A DNA stretch of 64,000 bases from Mycolicibacterium hodleri (GTDB lineage Bacteria > Actinomycetota > Actinomycetes > Mycobacteriales > Mycobacteriaceae): NCBI RefSeq assembly GCF_025822245.1, contig NZ_JACKTL010000041.1:1-64000 (forward strand). Direction: 5' to 3'. The first letter of the stretch is position 1. Every line of letters begins with the position of its first letter. The position numbers and the translations under genes are program-made. Positions 1 through 8,443 of the stretch are shown here, in pieces. The notes under the pieces are model-generated. The model saw nothing but the letters and a program-made list of their open reading frames with translations. It searched no databases and was not told the origin of the DNA.

Positions 1-1
1 G

Positions 2-166
2 GGGCTGTCTCGGCGCGGAAAAAACCCGCCGATCCCCGCCCGGGCCCGGGGACCGAACGTCCCGCCCGCCCCCGCGCCGGCGCCCGCCGATCCGGCCGTG
101 CCCGCCCCCGCGCCTGCGCCCGGCGACCCGGCGTTGCTCGTGTCGGCACCCGCACCCGCCAACTAG
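2..166 (+). CDS. C-terminal fragment of a Pro/Ala-rich protein
   Basis: An open frame enters from the left edge and stops at TAG 164-166. The visible 54 residues are dominated by Pro-Ala repeats such as PAPAPAP and end in APAPAN. Codon third positions are almost all G or C, as expected for a real gene here. The next gene is convergent moaE, and in M. tuberculosis the neighbour of moaE2 is the resuscitation-promoting factor rpfA, which has a long Pro/Ala-rich region. RpfA is therefore the synteny-based guess, but no catalytic domain is in the window and the tail does not match the RpfA end I remember. Confidence 0.45.
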   Translation, partial: GLSRRGKNPPIPARARGPNVPPAPAPAPADPAVPAPAPAPGDPALLVSAPAPAN

Positions 167-185
167 GAACGGGAGGGGCTCGGTC

Positions 186-614
186 CTAAGCCGAGCCCAC
201 CCATTCGTCGGATCCGTCGACGAAGAGTTGGTGCTTCCACACCGGTAGACGCTCCTTGACCGTGTCCACCAGCAGCGCGCAGGTCTCGAACGCGGCCTTG
301 CGGTGATCGGCGGCGACGGCCGCGACCAGAGCCGCATCACCGATGTCGAGCGTGCCCACGCGATGGCTGACGGCGATCGCCCGCACCCCCTGGCAGTTCT
401 CGGCGATCTCGGCGGCCACCTCGGCCAAGACCCGCTGCGCCGTCGGGTGGGCGGAGTATTCGAGTCGGGTAACCGACCGGCCGCCGTCGTGGTCGCGCAC
501 CGCGCCCACGAAGCCGACCACCGCCCCGGCCGCGCGATGCACCACCAGCGCCTCGTGCTCGGCGAGGTCGATCGTCTGCTCGCTCAGGTCGGCCCGCAGC
601 ACGATCGCGCTCAT
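186..614 (-). CDS. moaE: Molybdopterin synthase catalytic subunit MoaE
   Basis: This 142-residue protein is the large subunit of molybdopterin synthase, which inserts two sulfurs into precursor Z (cPMP) using thiocarboxylated MoaD. The family's basic active-site stretch is visible near the C-terminus (VKERLPVWK), with the Lys expected in the MoaE active site, together with the GAVR and EYSAHP motifs. The start ATG at 614-612 overlaps the stop of mog (TGA 613-611), so the two are translationally coupled. No MoaD small subunit is encoded in the window. Orientation and order match moaE2-mog-moaC2 of M. tuberculosis. Confidence 0.93.
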   Translation of the reverse strand: MSAIVLRADLSEQTIDLAEHEALVVHRAAGAVVGFVGAVRDHDGGRSVTRLEYSAHPTAQRVLAEVAAEIAENCQGVRAIAVSHRVGTLDIGDAALVAAVAADHRKAAFETCALLVDTVKERLPVWKHQLFVDGSDEWVGSA

Positions 615-1093
615 GGGGTGTGGTCTCCTCCGCCGAGTTGGTCCAGTGCGTGCTCGAGCACGTCGGCGAGTACGCCGAGGCCGTCCTTCACGCCGCCGGG
701 CGATCCCGGCAGGTTCACGATGAGCGTGCCGTCGCGCACGCCGCAGACTCCGCGAGACAGCACCGAGGTGGGTACGTGCGGCAGGCCCGATCGTCGAATC
801 GCGTCGGCCAGCCCGGGAATCTGGAAGTCCACGACGGCGGCCGTCGCGTCGGCGGTGCCGTCGGTCGGCGAGATGCCGGTCCCGCCGGAGGTCAGGATCA
901 GGTCGACCTTCTCGTCGAGCGCGGTCGTCAGCCCGAGGCTCACCGCCACTCCGTCGGCCACCACGTCGGGCGGCGGGACGTCGTACCCGCGGGCGCTCAG
1001 CCACTCCACGATCACCGGCCCGGTGCGGTCGTCGTAGACCCCGTTGGCCGCGCGCGTCGACGCGATGATCACGCGTGCCGACCGTGTCCTCAC
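611..1093 (-). CDS. mog: Molybdopterin adenylyltransferase, Mog/MoaB family
   Basis: This 160-residue protein belongs to the MogA/MoaB fold, which adenylylates molybdopterin before molybdate insertion. The family signature [11 protein letters not shown] is present in mid-protein and NLPGSPGG near the C-terminus. The start chosen is GTG 1093, which overlaps the moaC stop in a GTGA arrangement. A longer frame upstream lies inside moaC and is not needed. It is the middle gene of a moaC-mog-moaE operon whose members all overlap. Confidence 0.92.
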   Translation of the reverse strand: MRTRSARVIIASTRAANGVYDDRTGPVIVEWLSARGYDVPPPDVVADGVAVSLGLTTALDEKVDLILTSGGTGISPTDGTADATAAVVDFQIPGLADAIRRSGLPHVPTSVLSRGVCGVRDGTLIVNLPGSPGGVKDGLGVLADVLEHALDQLGGGDHTP

Positions 1094-1572
1094 GTTCGCT
1101 CCCAGGTACCCGTCTTGCCGCCGTCCTTGCGCACCACCGCGATGGCGTCGATGGTCGCCGCGGGGTCGACGGCCTTGAGCATGTCGTACAGCGTGAGTGC
1201 CGCGACGCTGACGGCGGTCAACGCCTCCATCTCCACGCCGGTGCGGTCGGTGGTTCGGACCGTCGCGGTGATCGCGACTTCCGTTGGGCCGACCTCGAAT
1301 TCGACGTCGACGCCCGTCAGCGCCAACTGGTGGCACAGGGGGATCAGATCGCTGGTGCGCTTGGCGGCGAGGATCCCGGCGATCCGGGCGGTCGCCAGGG
1401 CGTCGCCCTTGGGCAGCCCGCCGGTGGCGATGAGGTCGACGACGTCGGCGCGCGTCCGCAGGACTCCGGTGGCGACGGCCGTGCGCTTGGTGGCGTCCTT
1501 GGCGGTCACGTCGACCATGTGCGCCGCGCCCGAGTCGTCCAGGTGCGACAGTCGACCGTGGCGGGCCGTCAC
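1090..1572 (-). CDS. moaC: Cyclic pyranopterin monophosphate synthase MoaC
   Basis: MoaC (160 residues) converts 3',8-cyclo-7,8-dihydro-GTP to cyclic pyranopterin monophosphate in the first stage of molybdenum-cofactor synthesis. Family motifs are clear: [14 protein letters not shown] at the N-terminus, [13 protein letters not shown] in the middle, [21 protein letters not shown], and the C-terminal KDGGKTG loop. The gene overlaps mog by four bases and follows the small gene ending at 1575 by two bases, so all four genes are probably one transcript. The radical-SAM partner MoaA is not in the window. Confidence 0.95.
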   Translation of the reverse strand: MTARHGRLSHLDDSGAAHMVDVTAKDATKRTAVATGVLRTRADVVDLIATGGLPKGDALATARIAGILAAKRTSDLIPLCHQLALTGVDVEFEVGPTEVAITATVRTTDRTGVEMEALTAVSVAALTLYDMLKAVDPAATIDAIAVVRKDGGKTGTWERT

Positions 1573-1574
1573 GT

Positions 1575-1766
1575 CTACTTGTTGATGACGGTGACCGGGT
1601 GCGTGTACGGCAGATCCTCGACCGGCAACGGGAACGTGAGTTCGCCGAAGGGCGACAGTGCGCCGGTGCGGTCGGCGGCGAGCTCGCTGACCGGGTGATC
1701 GCCGTCTTCGCTCACAGGCCAGCCGTTGTCGACGTAGTGGTTCTTCTGCGGTTTCTTGTCAGCCAC
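1575..1766 (-). CDS. Small conserved mycobacterial protein (Rv0863-like position)
   Basis: A 63-residue hydrophilic protein lies immediately upstream of moaC, two bases from it and on the same strand. It begins [16 protein letters not shown] and has no recognisable domain, signal peptide or membrane segment. Its position matches Rv0863 of M. tuberculosis, a conserved hypothetical between moaC2 and Rv0862c. It diverges from the helicase-partner gene at 1829, so 1767-1828 holds both promoters. Function is unknown; a role in molybdenum-cofactor synthesis is suggested only by the operon. Confidence 0.7.
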   Translation of the reverse strand: MADKKPQKNHYVDNGWPVSEDGDHPVSELAADRTGALSPFGELTFPLPVEDLPYTHPVTVINK

Positions 1767-1814
1767 GCCTCACATTGTGGCAGGCGTGGAGTGCGGTGGC
1801 GAGACCGGCGGGCC

Positions 1815-1820
1815 TACGCT
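1815..1820 (+). promoter_or_regulatory. -10 element placed for a leaderless transcript
   Basis: TACGCT fits the mycobacterial SigA -10 pattern TANNNT and ends eight bases before the ATG at 1829. Transcription would then start at or next to the start codon. No ribosome binding site precedes this ATG. The same spacing recurs at several genes in the window. Confidence 0.5.
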
Positions 1821-1828
1821 GGTAAGCA

Positions 1829-4084
1829 ATGTCCGAATCAGCTCCCGTCGTGCCGTTGGGCGCGTGGCTGGCCGAGCTGACCGACGATCAGCTCGTCCGC
1901 CTGTTCGAGCTGCGTCCCGATCTCGCCCAACCCCCACCGGGGTCCATTTCCGCACTCGCCGCCAGAGCACAGGCCCGGCAGTCGGTGAAGGCTGCGACCG
2001 ACGGCCTCGACTTCTTGGCGCTGGCGACGCTCGACGCGCTGCTCGTCCTGCACGCCGATGCCGGCGGGGTGCCCTTGGCCGCGCTGTCGGAGTTGCTCGG
2101 CGGCCGGGTCGACAGCGACGATCTGGCCACCGCGCTGGACGCGCTGCGAGCCCGCGCCCTGGCGTGGGGCGACGACGCGCTGCGGGTCGCCCAGGAGTCC
2201 GCGGCGGGTCTGCCGTGGCATCCGGGCCAGGTCACCCTCGAGGCCGACGGCCCCGATGCCGCACACGTCGCCGAATTGGTCGCTCGCGTGGACGGGCCGC
2301 AGCGCGAACTGTTGGAGCGACTGGTCGACGGGTCGCCGATCGGCCGCACGCGGGACGCGGCGACGGGCACCCCCGCCGACCGACCGGTCCAGCGTCTGCT
2401 GGCGGCCGGTCTGCTGCGACGGGTCGACGAGGACACCGTGATCCTGCCGCGCCTCGTCGGGCAGGTGATGCGCGGCGAGGCGCCGGGGCCCCTCGGGCTG
2501 GCCCCACCCGACCCGACGACGACGGCGACGTCGGTGGCCGACGTCGACGCGGCCGCGGCCGGCTCCGCGATGGATCTGCTCCGCGAGGTCGACGTGGTGC
2601 TCGACGCGCTGTCCAGTGCGCCGATCCCCGAGCTGCGAAGCGGCGGCCTCGGGGTTCGCGAACTGAAGCGCCTCAGCAAGGGCACCGGCATCGACGACGA
2701 CCGTCTCGGCCTCATTCTCGAGGTGGCCTCGGCGGCGGGGCTGATCGCGGCGGGCATCCCCGAGCCGGATCCGCTCGACGGCGCCGGGCCGTACTGGGCG
2801 CCGACGCTGGCCGCCGATCGGTTCGTCGAATCCCCCAATGCGGTGCGGTGGCACCAGATCGCGTCTGCCTGGCTGGACCTCCCGGCCCGGCCAGGCCTCG
2901 TCGGCGAGCGCGGACCCGACGGCAAACCCTATGCGGTGCTGTCAGATTCGCTGTATTCGACCGCCGCGCCGCTGGACCGCCGACTGCTGCTGGCCACGCT
3001 CGCGGACCTGCCTCCCGGTACGGGAGTCGACGCCGCGGGGGCCTCGGCCGCGATGACGTGGCGGCGACCACGCTGGGCGGCCCGCCTTCAGGTCTCGCCG
3101 GTCGCCGACCTCCTTGCCGAAGCCCACGCCGTGGGTGCGATCGGACGGGGCGCGATCGCCACCCCCAGTCGCGGCATGCTCTCCTCCGAGCCGGAGGACG
3201 TCGTCGTCGCCGCGATGAACAAGGTACTGCCCGCGCCCATCGACCACTTCTTGCTACAGGCCGACCTGACCGTGGTGGTCCCCGGACCGCTGGATCGTGG
3301 CTTGGCCGAACAACTCTCGATGGTGGCCACCGTCGAGTCGGCCGGCGCGGCGATGGTGTACCGGATCAGCGAGCAGTCCGTTCGACGGGCCCTCGACACC
3401 GGACTCAGCGCCAGCGAGTTGCACGGGTTGTTCGCCAGGCACTCGAAAACCCCTGTGCCACAAGGGTTGACGTACCTGATCGACGACGTGGCGCGCCGCC
3501 ACGGCCAGTTGAGGGTCGGCATGGCGGCGTCGTTCGTCCGGTGCGAGGATCCCGCGCTGCTGACGCAGGCCATCTCGGCGCCTGCGCTCGAGAAGCTGGA
3601 CGTCCGGGCCCTGGCGCCGACCGTCGCCGTGTCGATGTCGCCCATCAACGAACTGCTCGCCGCGCTGCGCAGCGCCGGCTTCGCACCGGCCGCCGAGGAC
3701 TCGTCAGGGACGATCGTCGACGTCAAGTCGCGTGGAGCGCGGGTGCCGACGCCCGGTCGCCGCCGCGGCTACCGCCCGCCGCAGGGCCCGACGGCTCAGA
3801 CCCTGGGCGCCATCGTCGCGGTGCTGCGCAAGGTGACGGGCTCCCCCACCGACGGAACCCGCCTCGACCCGGCCGAGGCCATGGCGCAGCTGCACGGCGC
3901 GGCACACCGGCAGGAGTCGGTCGTCATCGGCTACGTCGACCCGGCGGGGGTGGCGACGCAGCGCGTCGTCGCCCCGATCAACGTCCGGGGCGGCCAGCTC
4001 ACGGCCTACGATCCGGCTGCCGGGCGGGTTCGCGACTTCGCCATTCATCGCGTGACGTCGGTGGTGTCGGCGGAGCGGGGATAA
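1829..4084 (+). CDS. Helicase-associated domain protein paired with XPB (Rv0862c-like)
   Basis: A 751-residue soluble protein without Walker motifs, so not itself a helicase. It is largely alpha-helical with many Leu-Ala stretches and carries a basic segment near residues 640-655 (TPGRRRGYRPPQ). The C-terminal part (VVIGYVDPAGVATQRVVAPINV) resembles a WYL-like beta fold. Mycobacterial homologues adjoin the XPB helicase gene and are annotated as helicase-associated or helicase C-terminal domain proteins; Rv0862c is the counterpart by position. It precedes the XPB gene by 34 bases in the same direction. A DNA-repair partnership is inferred from this neighbourhood. Confidence 0.8.
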   Translation: MSESAPVVPLGAWLAELTDDQLVRLFELRPDLAQPPPGSISALAARAQARQSVKAATDGLDFLALATLDALLVLHADAGGVPLAALSELLGGRVDSDDLATALDALRARALAWGDDALRVAQESAAGLPWHPGQVTLEADGPDAAHVAELVARVDGPQRELLERLVDGSPIGRTRDAATGTPADRPVQRLLAAGLLRRVDEDTVILPRLVGQVMRGEAPGPLGLAPPDPTTTATSVADVDAAAAGSAMDLLREVDVVLDALSSAPIPELRSGGLGVRELKRLSKGTGIDDDRLGLILEVASAAGLIAAGIPEPDPLDGAGPYWAPTLAADRFVESPNAVRWHQIASAWLDLPARPGLVGERGPDGKPYAVLSDSLYSTAAPLDRRLLLATLADLPPGTGVDAAGASAAMTWRRPRWAARLQVSPVADLLAEAHAVGAIGRGAIATPSRGMLSSEPEDVVVAAMNKVLPAPIDHFLLQADLTVVVPGPLDRGLAEQLSMVATVESAGAAMVYRISEQSVRRALDTGLSASELHGLFARHSKTPVPQGLTYLIDDVARRHGQLRVGMAASFVRCEDPALLTQAISAPALEKLDVRALAPTVAVSMSPINELLAALRSAGFAPAAEDSSGTIVDVKSRGARVPTPGRRRGYRPPQGPTAQTLGAIVAVLRKVTGSPTDGTRLDPAEAMAQLHGAAHRQESVVIGYVDPAGVATQRVVAPINVRGGQLTAYDPAAGRVRDFAIHRVTSVVSAERG

Positions 4085-4118
4085 TGGGTCCGATGATGTC
4101 AGCTAAGCGGGATCGCGG

Positions 4119-5768
4119 ATGACCGACGGCCCATTGATCGTCCAGTCCGACAAGACGGTGCTGCTGGAGGTCGACCACGAACTCGCGGGCGCGGCGCGCG
4201 CGGCGATTGCACCGTTCGCCGAGCTCGAACGGGCACCCGAGCACATCCACACCTACCGCATCACCCCGTTGGCGCTGTGGAATGCCCGCGCCGCCGGTCA
4301 CGACGCCGAGCAGGTGGTCGACGCCCTGGTGTCCTTCTCGCGGTACTCGGTGCCGCAGCCGCTGCTGGTCGACATCGTCGACACGATGGCCCGCTACGGC
4401 CGTCTGCAGCTGGTGAAGAGCCCGGTGCACGGCCTGGTGCTGGTCAGCCTGGACCGCGCCGTGCTCGAGGAGGTGCTGCGCAACAAGAAGATTGCCCCCA
4501 TGCTCGGCGCCCGCCTCGACGACGACACGATCGTCGTGCACGCCAGCGAGCGCGGTCACATCAAGCAGATGCTGCTCAAGATCGGCTGGCCCGCGGAGGA
4601 TCTCGCGGGCTACGTCGACGGCGAGGCCCATCCCATCGAGCTGGCGCAGGACGGGTGGGTGTTGCGTGACTACCAGCAGATGGCCACCGACTCGTTCTGG
4701 GCGGGCGGCTCAGGCGTCGTCGTGCTGCCCTGCGGCGCGGGCAAGACGATCGTCGGCGCCGCGGCAATGGCCAAGGCCGGGGCGACGACGTTGATCCTGG
4801 TGACCAACACCGTCGCAGGCAGGCAGTGGAAGCGCGAGCTGATCGCCCGCACCTCGCTGACCGAGGAGGAGATCGGCGAGTACTCCGGCGAACGCAAGGA
4901 GGTGCGCCCCGTCACGATCGCGACCTACCAGGTGATCACGCGCCGAACCAAGGGCGAATACAAGCACCTCGAGCTGTTCGACAGCCGCGACTGGGGCCTG
5001 ATCATCTACGACGAGGTGCACCTGCTGCCCGCCCCGGTGTTCCGGATGACGGCCGATCTGCAGTCGCGCCGCCGGCTCGGGCTGACCGCCACCCTGATCC
5101 GCGAGGACGGCCGCGAGGGTGACGTGTTCAGCCTGATCGGCCCCAAGCGGTACGACGCGCCGTGGAAGGACATCGAGGCCCAGGGCTGGATCGCGCCGGC
5201 CGAGTGCATCGAAGTCCGGGTCACGATGACCGAGAACGAGCGGATGATCTACGCCACGGCCGAGCCGGAGGAGCGCTACAAGCTCTGTTCGACGGCGCAC
5301 ACCAAGGTGGCGGTCGTGAAGTCGATCCTGGCGCGCCATCCCGGTGAGCCGACGCTGGTGATCGGTGCGTACCTCGACCAGTTGGAGGAGCTGGGCCGCG
5401 AACTCGACGCACCGGTGATCCAGGGGTCGACGAAGAACGCCGAACGCGAAGTCCTCTTCGAGGCCTTCCGCACCGGTGAGATCCAGACGCTGGTGGTGTC
5501 CAAGGTCGCCAACTTCTCCATCGATCTACCCGAAGCCAGTGTCGCGGTACAGGTTTCGGGCACGTTCGGGTCGCGACAAGAGGAGGCGCAGCGATTGGGC
5601 AGGCTCCTGCGGCCCAAGGCCGACGGCGGCGGCGCGGTGTTCTACTCCGTGGTGTCACGCGACAGCCTCGACGCCGAGTACGCCGCGCACCGCCAACGAT
5701 TCCTCGCCGAACAGGGCTACGGGTACGTCATCAAGGACGCGGACGATCTGCTCGGTCCGGCGATATGA
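4119..5768 (+). CDS. XPB/ERCC3-type DNA repair helicase
   Basis: A 549-residue superfamily 2 helicase equivalent to Rv0861c (ercc3). An N-terminal XPB damage-recognition-like region (1-180) is followed by the helicase core. Walker A is LPCGAGKTIVG near residue 205, the DEVH box is IIYDEVHLLPAP near 300, motif III-like GLTATLIRED follows, and motif VI is QRLGRLLRPK near 495. XPB unwinds DNA 3' to 5'; in bacteria a nucleotide-excision or recombination role is proposed. The gene overlaps the next one by four bases (ATGA). The 751-residue protein upstream is its likely partner. Confidence 0.93.
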   Translation: MTDGPLIVQSDKTVLLEVDHELAGAARAAIAPFAELERAPEHIHTYRITPLALWNARAAGHDAEQVVDALVSFSRYSVPQPLLVDIVDTMARYGRLQLVKSPVHGLVLVSLDRAVLEEVLRNKKIAPMLGARLDDDTIVVHASERGHIKQMLLKIGWPAEDLAGYVDGEAHPIELAQDGWVLRDYQQMATDSFWAGGSGVVVLPCGAGKTIVGAAAMAKAGATTLILVTNTVAGRQWKRELIARTSLTEEEIGEYSGERKEVRPVTIATYQVITRRTKGEYKHLELFDSRDWGLIIYDEVHLLPAPVFRMTADLQSRRRLGLTATLIREDGREGDVFSLIGPKRYDAPWKDIEAQGWIAPAECIEVRVTMTENERMIYATAEPEERYKLCSTAHTKVAVVKSILARHPGEPTLVIGAYLDQLEELGRELDAPVIQGSTKNAEREVLFEAFRTGEIQTLVVSKVANFSIDLPEASVAVQVSGTFGSRQEEAQRLGRLLRPKADGGGAVFYSVVSRDSLDAEYAAHRQRFLAEQGYGYVIKDADDLLGPAI

Positions 5769-6109
5769 CGGTGCGGCGGGTGGTGCCGAACCTGACCGTC
5801 GCCGACGTCGAGGCCGCCCGCACCGCGTACGTCGAGACCCTGGGCCTCGCCGAGGTGATGAACCACGGCTGGATCCTCACGCTGGCCGATGACGCCGGCC
5901 ACCAGATCAGCCTCGTGACAAGGGATCTCACCGCACCCGTCAACCCCGACCTGTCCGTGGAGGTCGACGACGTCGACGGTGCCCACGCCGCGGCGGTGTC
6001 CGCCGGCCTGACCATCGTGCACCCGCTAACCGACGAGGAGTGGGGCGTGCGGCGGTTCTTCTTCGAAGATCCGTCGGGCAACGTCGTCAACGTGCTGAGC
6101 CACCGCTAG
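5765..6109 (+). CDS. VOC-superfamily (glyoxalase/bleomycin-resistance fold) protein
   Basis: A 114-residue single-domain protein of the vicinal oxygen chelate fold. The start resembles the family (VVPNLTVADVEAARTAYVETLGL) and the C-terminal half has the usual FFEDPSGNVVNVLSH ending. Such small members bind metals or hydrophobic ligands; no substrate can be named. The start overlaps the XPB stop (ATGA 5765-5768), so it is co-translated with the helicase. The stop (TAG 6107-6109) overlaps the convergent stop of the next gene. Confidence 0.85.
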   Translation: MTVRRVVPNLTVADVEAARTAYVETLGLAEVMNHGWILTLADDAGHQISLVTRDLTAPVNPDLSVEVDDVDGAHAAAVSAGLTIVHPLTDEEWGVRRFFFEDPSGNVVNVLSHR

Positions 6110-7095
6110 CTCAGCGCCGGGATGACCTCCCGCTCGAACAACTCGATGCCCGAACGGTCGTAGGCCGCCTCGGGGAAGTAGAGGATCGCGTACTCGCAAC
6201 CCAGGTCCCGCAACCGACTCAGCCGCTCGACCACCTGCTCGGGCGTTCCGGAGGCCGCGTCGGGGGACGTGGCGTTGGCGAGCATGGCGTCGACGGCCTC
6301 GGGATTGGCCTTGGCGACCTGACGGGCCCGGATCCGCTCGACCCGCTCGGCCACGTCGGCCTCGGAGGTACCGACGACGGCGTTGAAGTTGGCCGACCGC
6401 ACGATGGCGCCGTAGTCGGTCCCGACGTTCGCGCAGTGCTCCTCGAGCACCTTCGACTTGTGTGCGAATCCGTCGGGCTCGGAGGTGAAGTTGGTGTACT
6501 GCGCGTACTTGGCGGCGATCTTCAGCGTCACCTTCTCGCCGCCGCCGGCGATCCAGAGCGGAATACCAGCCTCCTGCAACGGCTTTGGCGCGACGATGGC
6601 GTCGTCCACCTGGTAGTGCTTGCCGTCGAGGGTCACCCGGCCGTCGCGCCACGCGTCGCGCATGATCTGGACGCCCTCGTCGAGCCGGCCCAACCGCACC
6701 CCCGCCGAGGGGAAACCGTATCCGTAAGCGCGCCACTCGTGTTCGTACCAGCCACCACCGATGCCCATCTGCACCCGGCCGCCCGAGATGACGTCCACCG
6801 TGGCGGCCACCTTGGCCAGGTAGACCGGGTTGCGGTAGCTCATCGCCGTGCACATCTGCCCGAGCTTGATGCGCGTGGTCGTCGCCGCGTACGCCGACAT
6901 CAGGGACCACGCCTCGTGGGTCGCCTCACCGGTGGGCACCGGCACGGTGTGGAAGTGGTCGTAGACCCACAGGGAATCCCACGCTCCGCCGTCGGCGTAG
7001 GTGGCGAGGTCGCGCATCACCTCCCAGTGCCGTGCGGTGGGGATGTCCACCAGATCGAGTCGCCAACCCTGCGGGATGAAGAGTCCGAAGCGCAT
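6106..7095 (-). CDS. LLM-class F420-dependent oxidoreductase
   Basis: A 329-residue luciferase-like monooxygenase-family protein of the kind abundant in mycobacteria, where the cofactor is usually F420. The N-terminal strand MRFGLFIPQG, the helix with SLWVYDHF, the strand ending in ISGGRVQMGIGGGW and the later PLWIAGGGE are typical. ATG 7095 is preferred over an upstream frame start at 7119 because the conserved sequence begins there. It converges on the VOC gene. The substrate is unknown. Confidence 0.87.
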   Translation of the reverse strand: MRFGLFIPQGWRLDLVDIPTARHWEVMRDLATYADGGAWDSLWVYDHFHTVPVPTGEATHEAWSLMSAYAATTTRIKLGQMCTAMSYRNPVYLAKVAATVDVISGGRVQMGIGGGWYEHEWRAYGYGFPSAGVRLGRLDEGVQIMRDAWRDGRVTLDGKHYQVDDAIVAPKPLQEAGIPLWIAGGGEKVTLKIAAKYAQYTNFTSEPDGFAHKSKVLEEHCANVGTDYGAIVRSANFNAVVGTSEADVAERVERIRARQVAKANPEAVDAMLANATSPDAASGTPEQVVERLSRLRDLGCEYAILYFPEAAYDRSGIELFEREVIPALS

Positions 7096-7178
7096 GCGTC
7101 CGACTCTAAGCGGTGTCACCGGTCGGCGGTGCGCCGTAGTGTCGACGCGGGACGTCCGGATGGAAGGAACGAAGTGCG

Positions 7179-7907
7179 ATGGATCGTTACGAGCGGCTGG
7201 CGAATGCGTTCGTCGGCCTGGCGGACACCCTTGTCGCCGACTACGACGTCATCGAGCTAGCTCAGCAGCTCATCGACAACACCATGGAGCTGCTGCCGAT
7301 CACCGCGGCGGGCATCCTGCTCGGTGACGCCAAGGGGGCGTTGCACGTGTTCGCCTCGAGCAGCGAGCAGAGCCGGCTGCTCGAGCTTCTTCAGGTCGAG
7401 GCCGACGTCGGTCCGTGCCTGGACGCCTACCGATCCGGCGAGGCCGTCCACGTGGAGGACCTTGCCGCCAGCGCGGCGCGGTGGCCCGCCTTCGCCCAGC
7501 GCGCCGCGGAGTACGGCTTCCAGGCGGTCCTGGCGTTGCCGTTGCGGTTGCGCACCGAACGGATCGGCGCCCTCAATCTCTTCCTCGGCAACACGGGTCC
7601 GGTACAACCCGCCGACGTGTCCGTCGGCCAGGCCCTCGCCGACGTTGCCACGATCGGCATCGTCCACCAACGGATTCTGAGCCACTCCGAACTGGTCAAC
7701 CAGCAACTGCAGACGGCGCTCAACACCCGCTTGATCATCGAACAGGCCAAGGGCGTACTGGCCGAACGCGGCAACCTCGACATGGATCGCGCCTTCAATC
7801 TTCTCCGGCAACATGCCCGTCGCACCAATCGCCGTCTGGCCGACCTCGCCCACGAGGTCGTCAACGGGGGGCCGACGCGCGAGATCATCGGCACCCCGAC
7901 GAACTGA
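7179..7907 (+). CDS. GAF-ANTAR transcription antiterminator
   Basis: This 242-residue protein has an N-terminal GAF sensor domain (about 20-165, with PITAAGILL and ALPLRLRTERIGALNLF) and a C-terminal ANTAR RNA-binding domain (about 170-230). The ANTAR signature is clear: ALNTRLIIEQAKGVLAERGNLDMDRAFNLLRQHARRTN is split here by its helices. ANTAR proteins bind paired hairpins in nascent RNA and prevent termination. No target RNA could be assigned in the window. It lies divergent to the LLM gene; a distinct convincing promoter was not located. Confidence 0.88.
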   Translation: MDRYERLANAFVGLADTLVADYDVIELAQQLIDNTMELLPITAAGILLGDAKGALHVFASSSEQSRLLELLQVEADVGPCLDAYRSGEAVHVEDLAASAARWPAFAQRAAEYGFQAVLALPLRLRTERIGALNLFLGNTGPVQPADVSVGQALADVATIGIVHQRILSHSELVNQQLQTALNTRLIIEQAKGVLAERGNLDMDRAFNLLRQHARRTNRRLADLAHEVVNGGPTREIIGTPTN

Positions 7908-7946
7908 CCGGTCCAGCCGGGAGGTTTGCGTCCACTGTCCCGCGGC

Positions 7947-7952
7947 TAGCCT
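7947..7952 (+). promoter_or_regulatory. -10 element just upstream of the PPOX gene
   Basis: TAGCCT fits TANNNT and ends five bases before the ATG at 7958, so the transcript would be leaderless or nearly so. There is no Shine-Dalgarno sequence between it and the start. Confidence 0.4.
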
Positions 7953-7957
7953 CACCC

Positions 7958-8383
7958 ATGGCGCTTTCGCAGGACGAACGGGAACTCTTCCTTGCCGAGC
8001 CTCGCGTCGCGGCGTTGTCCGCCTACGCAGGCGACACACGCGGCCCGCTGGTAGTCCCCATCTGGTACCAGTACACCCCGGGCGGTGAGCCGTGGATCCT
8101 GACCGCCCCGGCCTCGCGCAAGGCCCGCCTCATCGAGGCCAACGGCTTCTTCTCACTCATGGTGGAACGATCTGAGCCCACCACCCGCTACGTCGCCGTC
8201 GACGGGGCCGTCAGCCGCATCGAGCCGGCCACCGAGGCGCAGCTCGAAGAGATGACGCGGCGTTATCTCAGTGGCGAGGCGGCCGACCGGTATCTCGAGT
8301 TCGCCCGCACGGAGCTGGGTGAGCACGTGGCGATCTGGATGGCGCCGGAGCACTGGCTCTCGGCCGACCTGGGTTCGTTCTGA
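7958..8383 (+). CDS. PPOX-class (FMN/F420-binding split barrel) protein
   Basis: A 141-residue protein of the pyridoxamine-phosphate-oxidase-like split beta-barrel family. Visible family elements are the N-terminal helix (DERELFLAEPRVAALSA), the PLVVPIWYQYTPGGEPWILTA strand pair and a C-terminal VAIWMAPEHWLSADL. In mycobacteria such proteins often bind F420 or heme, but the cofactor cannot be told from sequence alone. The start ATG 7958 is much more likely than the long frame reaching back into the ANTAR gene. A hairpin terminator follows. Confidence 0.82.
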   Translation: MALSQDERELFLAEPRVAALSAYAGDTRGPLVVPIWYQYTPGGEPWILTAPASRKARLIEANGFFSLMVERSEPTTRYVAVDGAVSRIEPATEAQLEEMTRRYLSGEAADRYLEFARTELGEHVAIWMAPEHWLSADLGSF

Positions 8384-8392
8384 GCGACGCAA

Positions 8393-8424
8393 AGGTCCCC
8401 GAAGCGCCATTGCTTCGGGGACCT
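8393..8424. terminator. Bidirectional hairpin terminator
   Basis: A perfect 13-bp stem (arms AGGTCCCCGAAGC and its complement) with a six-base loop sits between the convergent PPOX and fadB genes. A-rich bases lie on the left flank and TTCG on the right. The long U-tract of enterobacterial terminators is missing, as is usual in mycobacteria. Confidence 0.8.
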
Positions 8425-8443
8425 TCGCTGGAACTGGGGCTGG

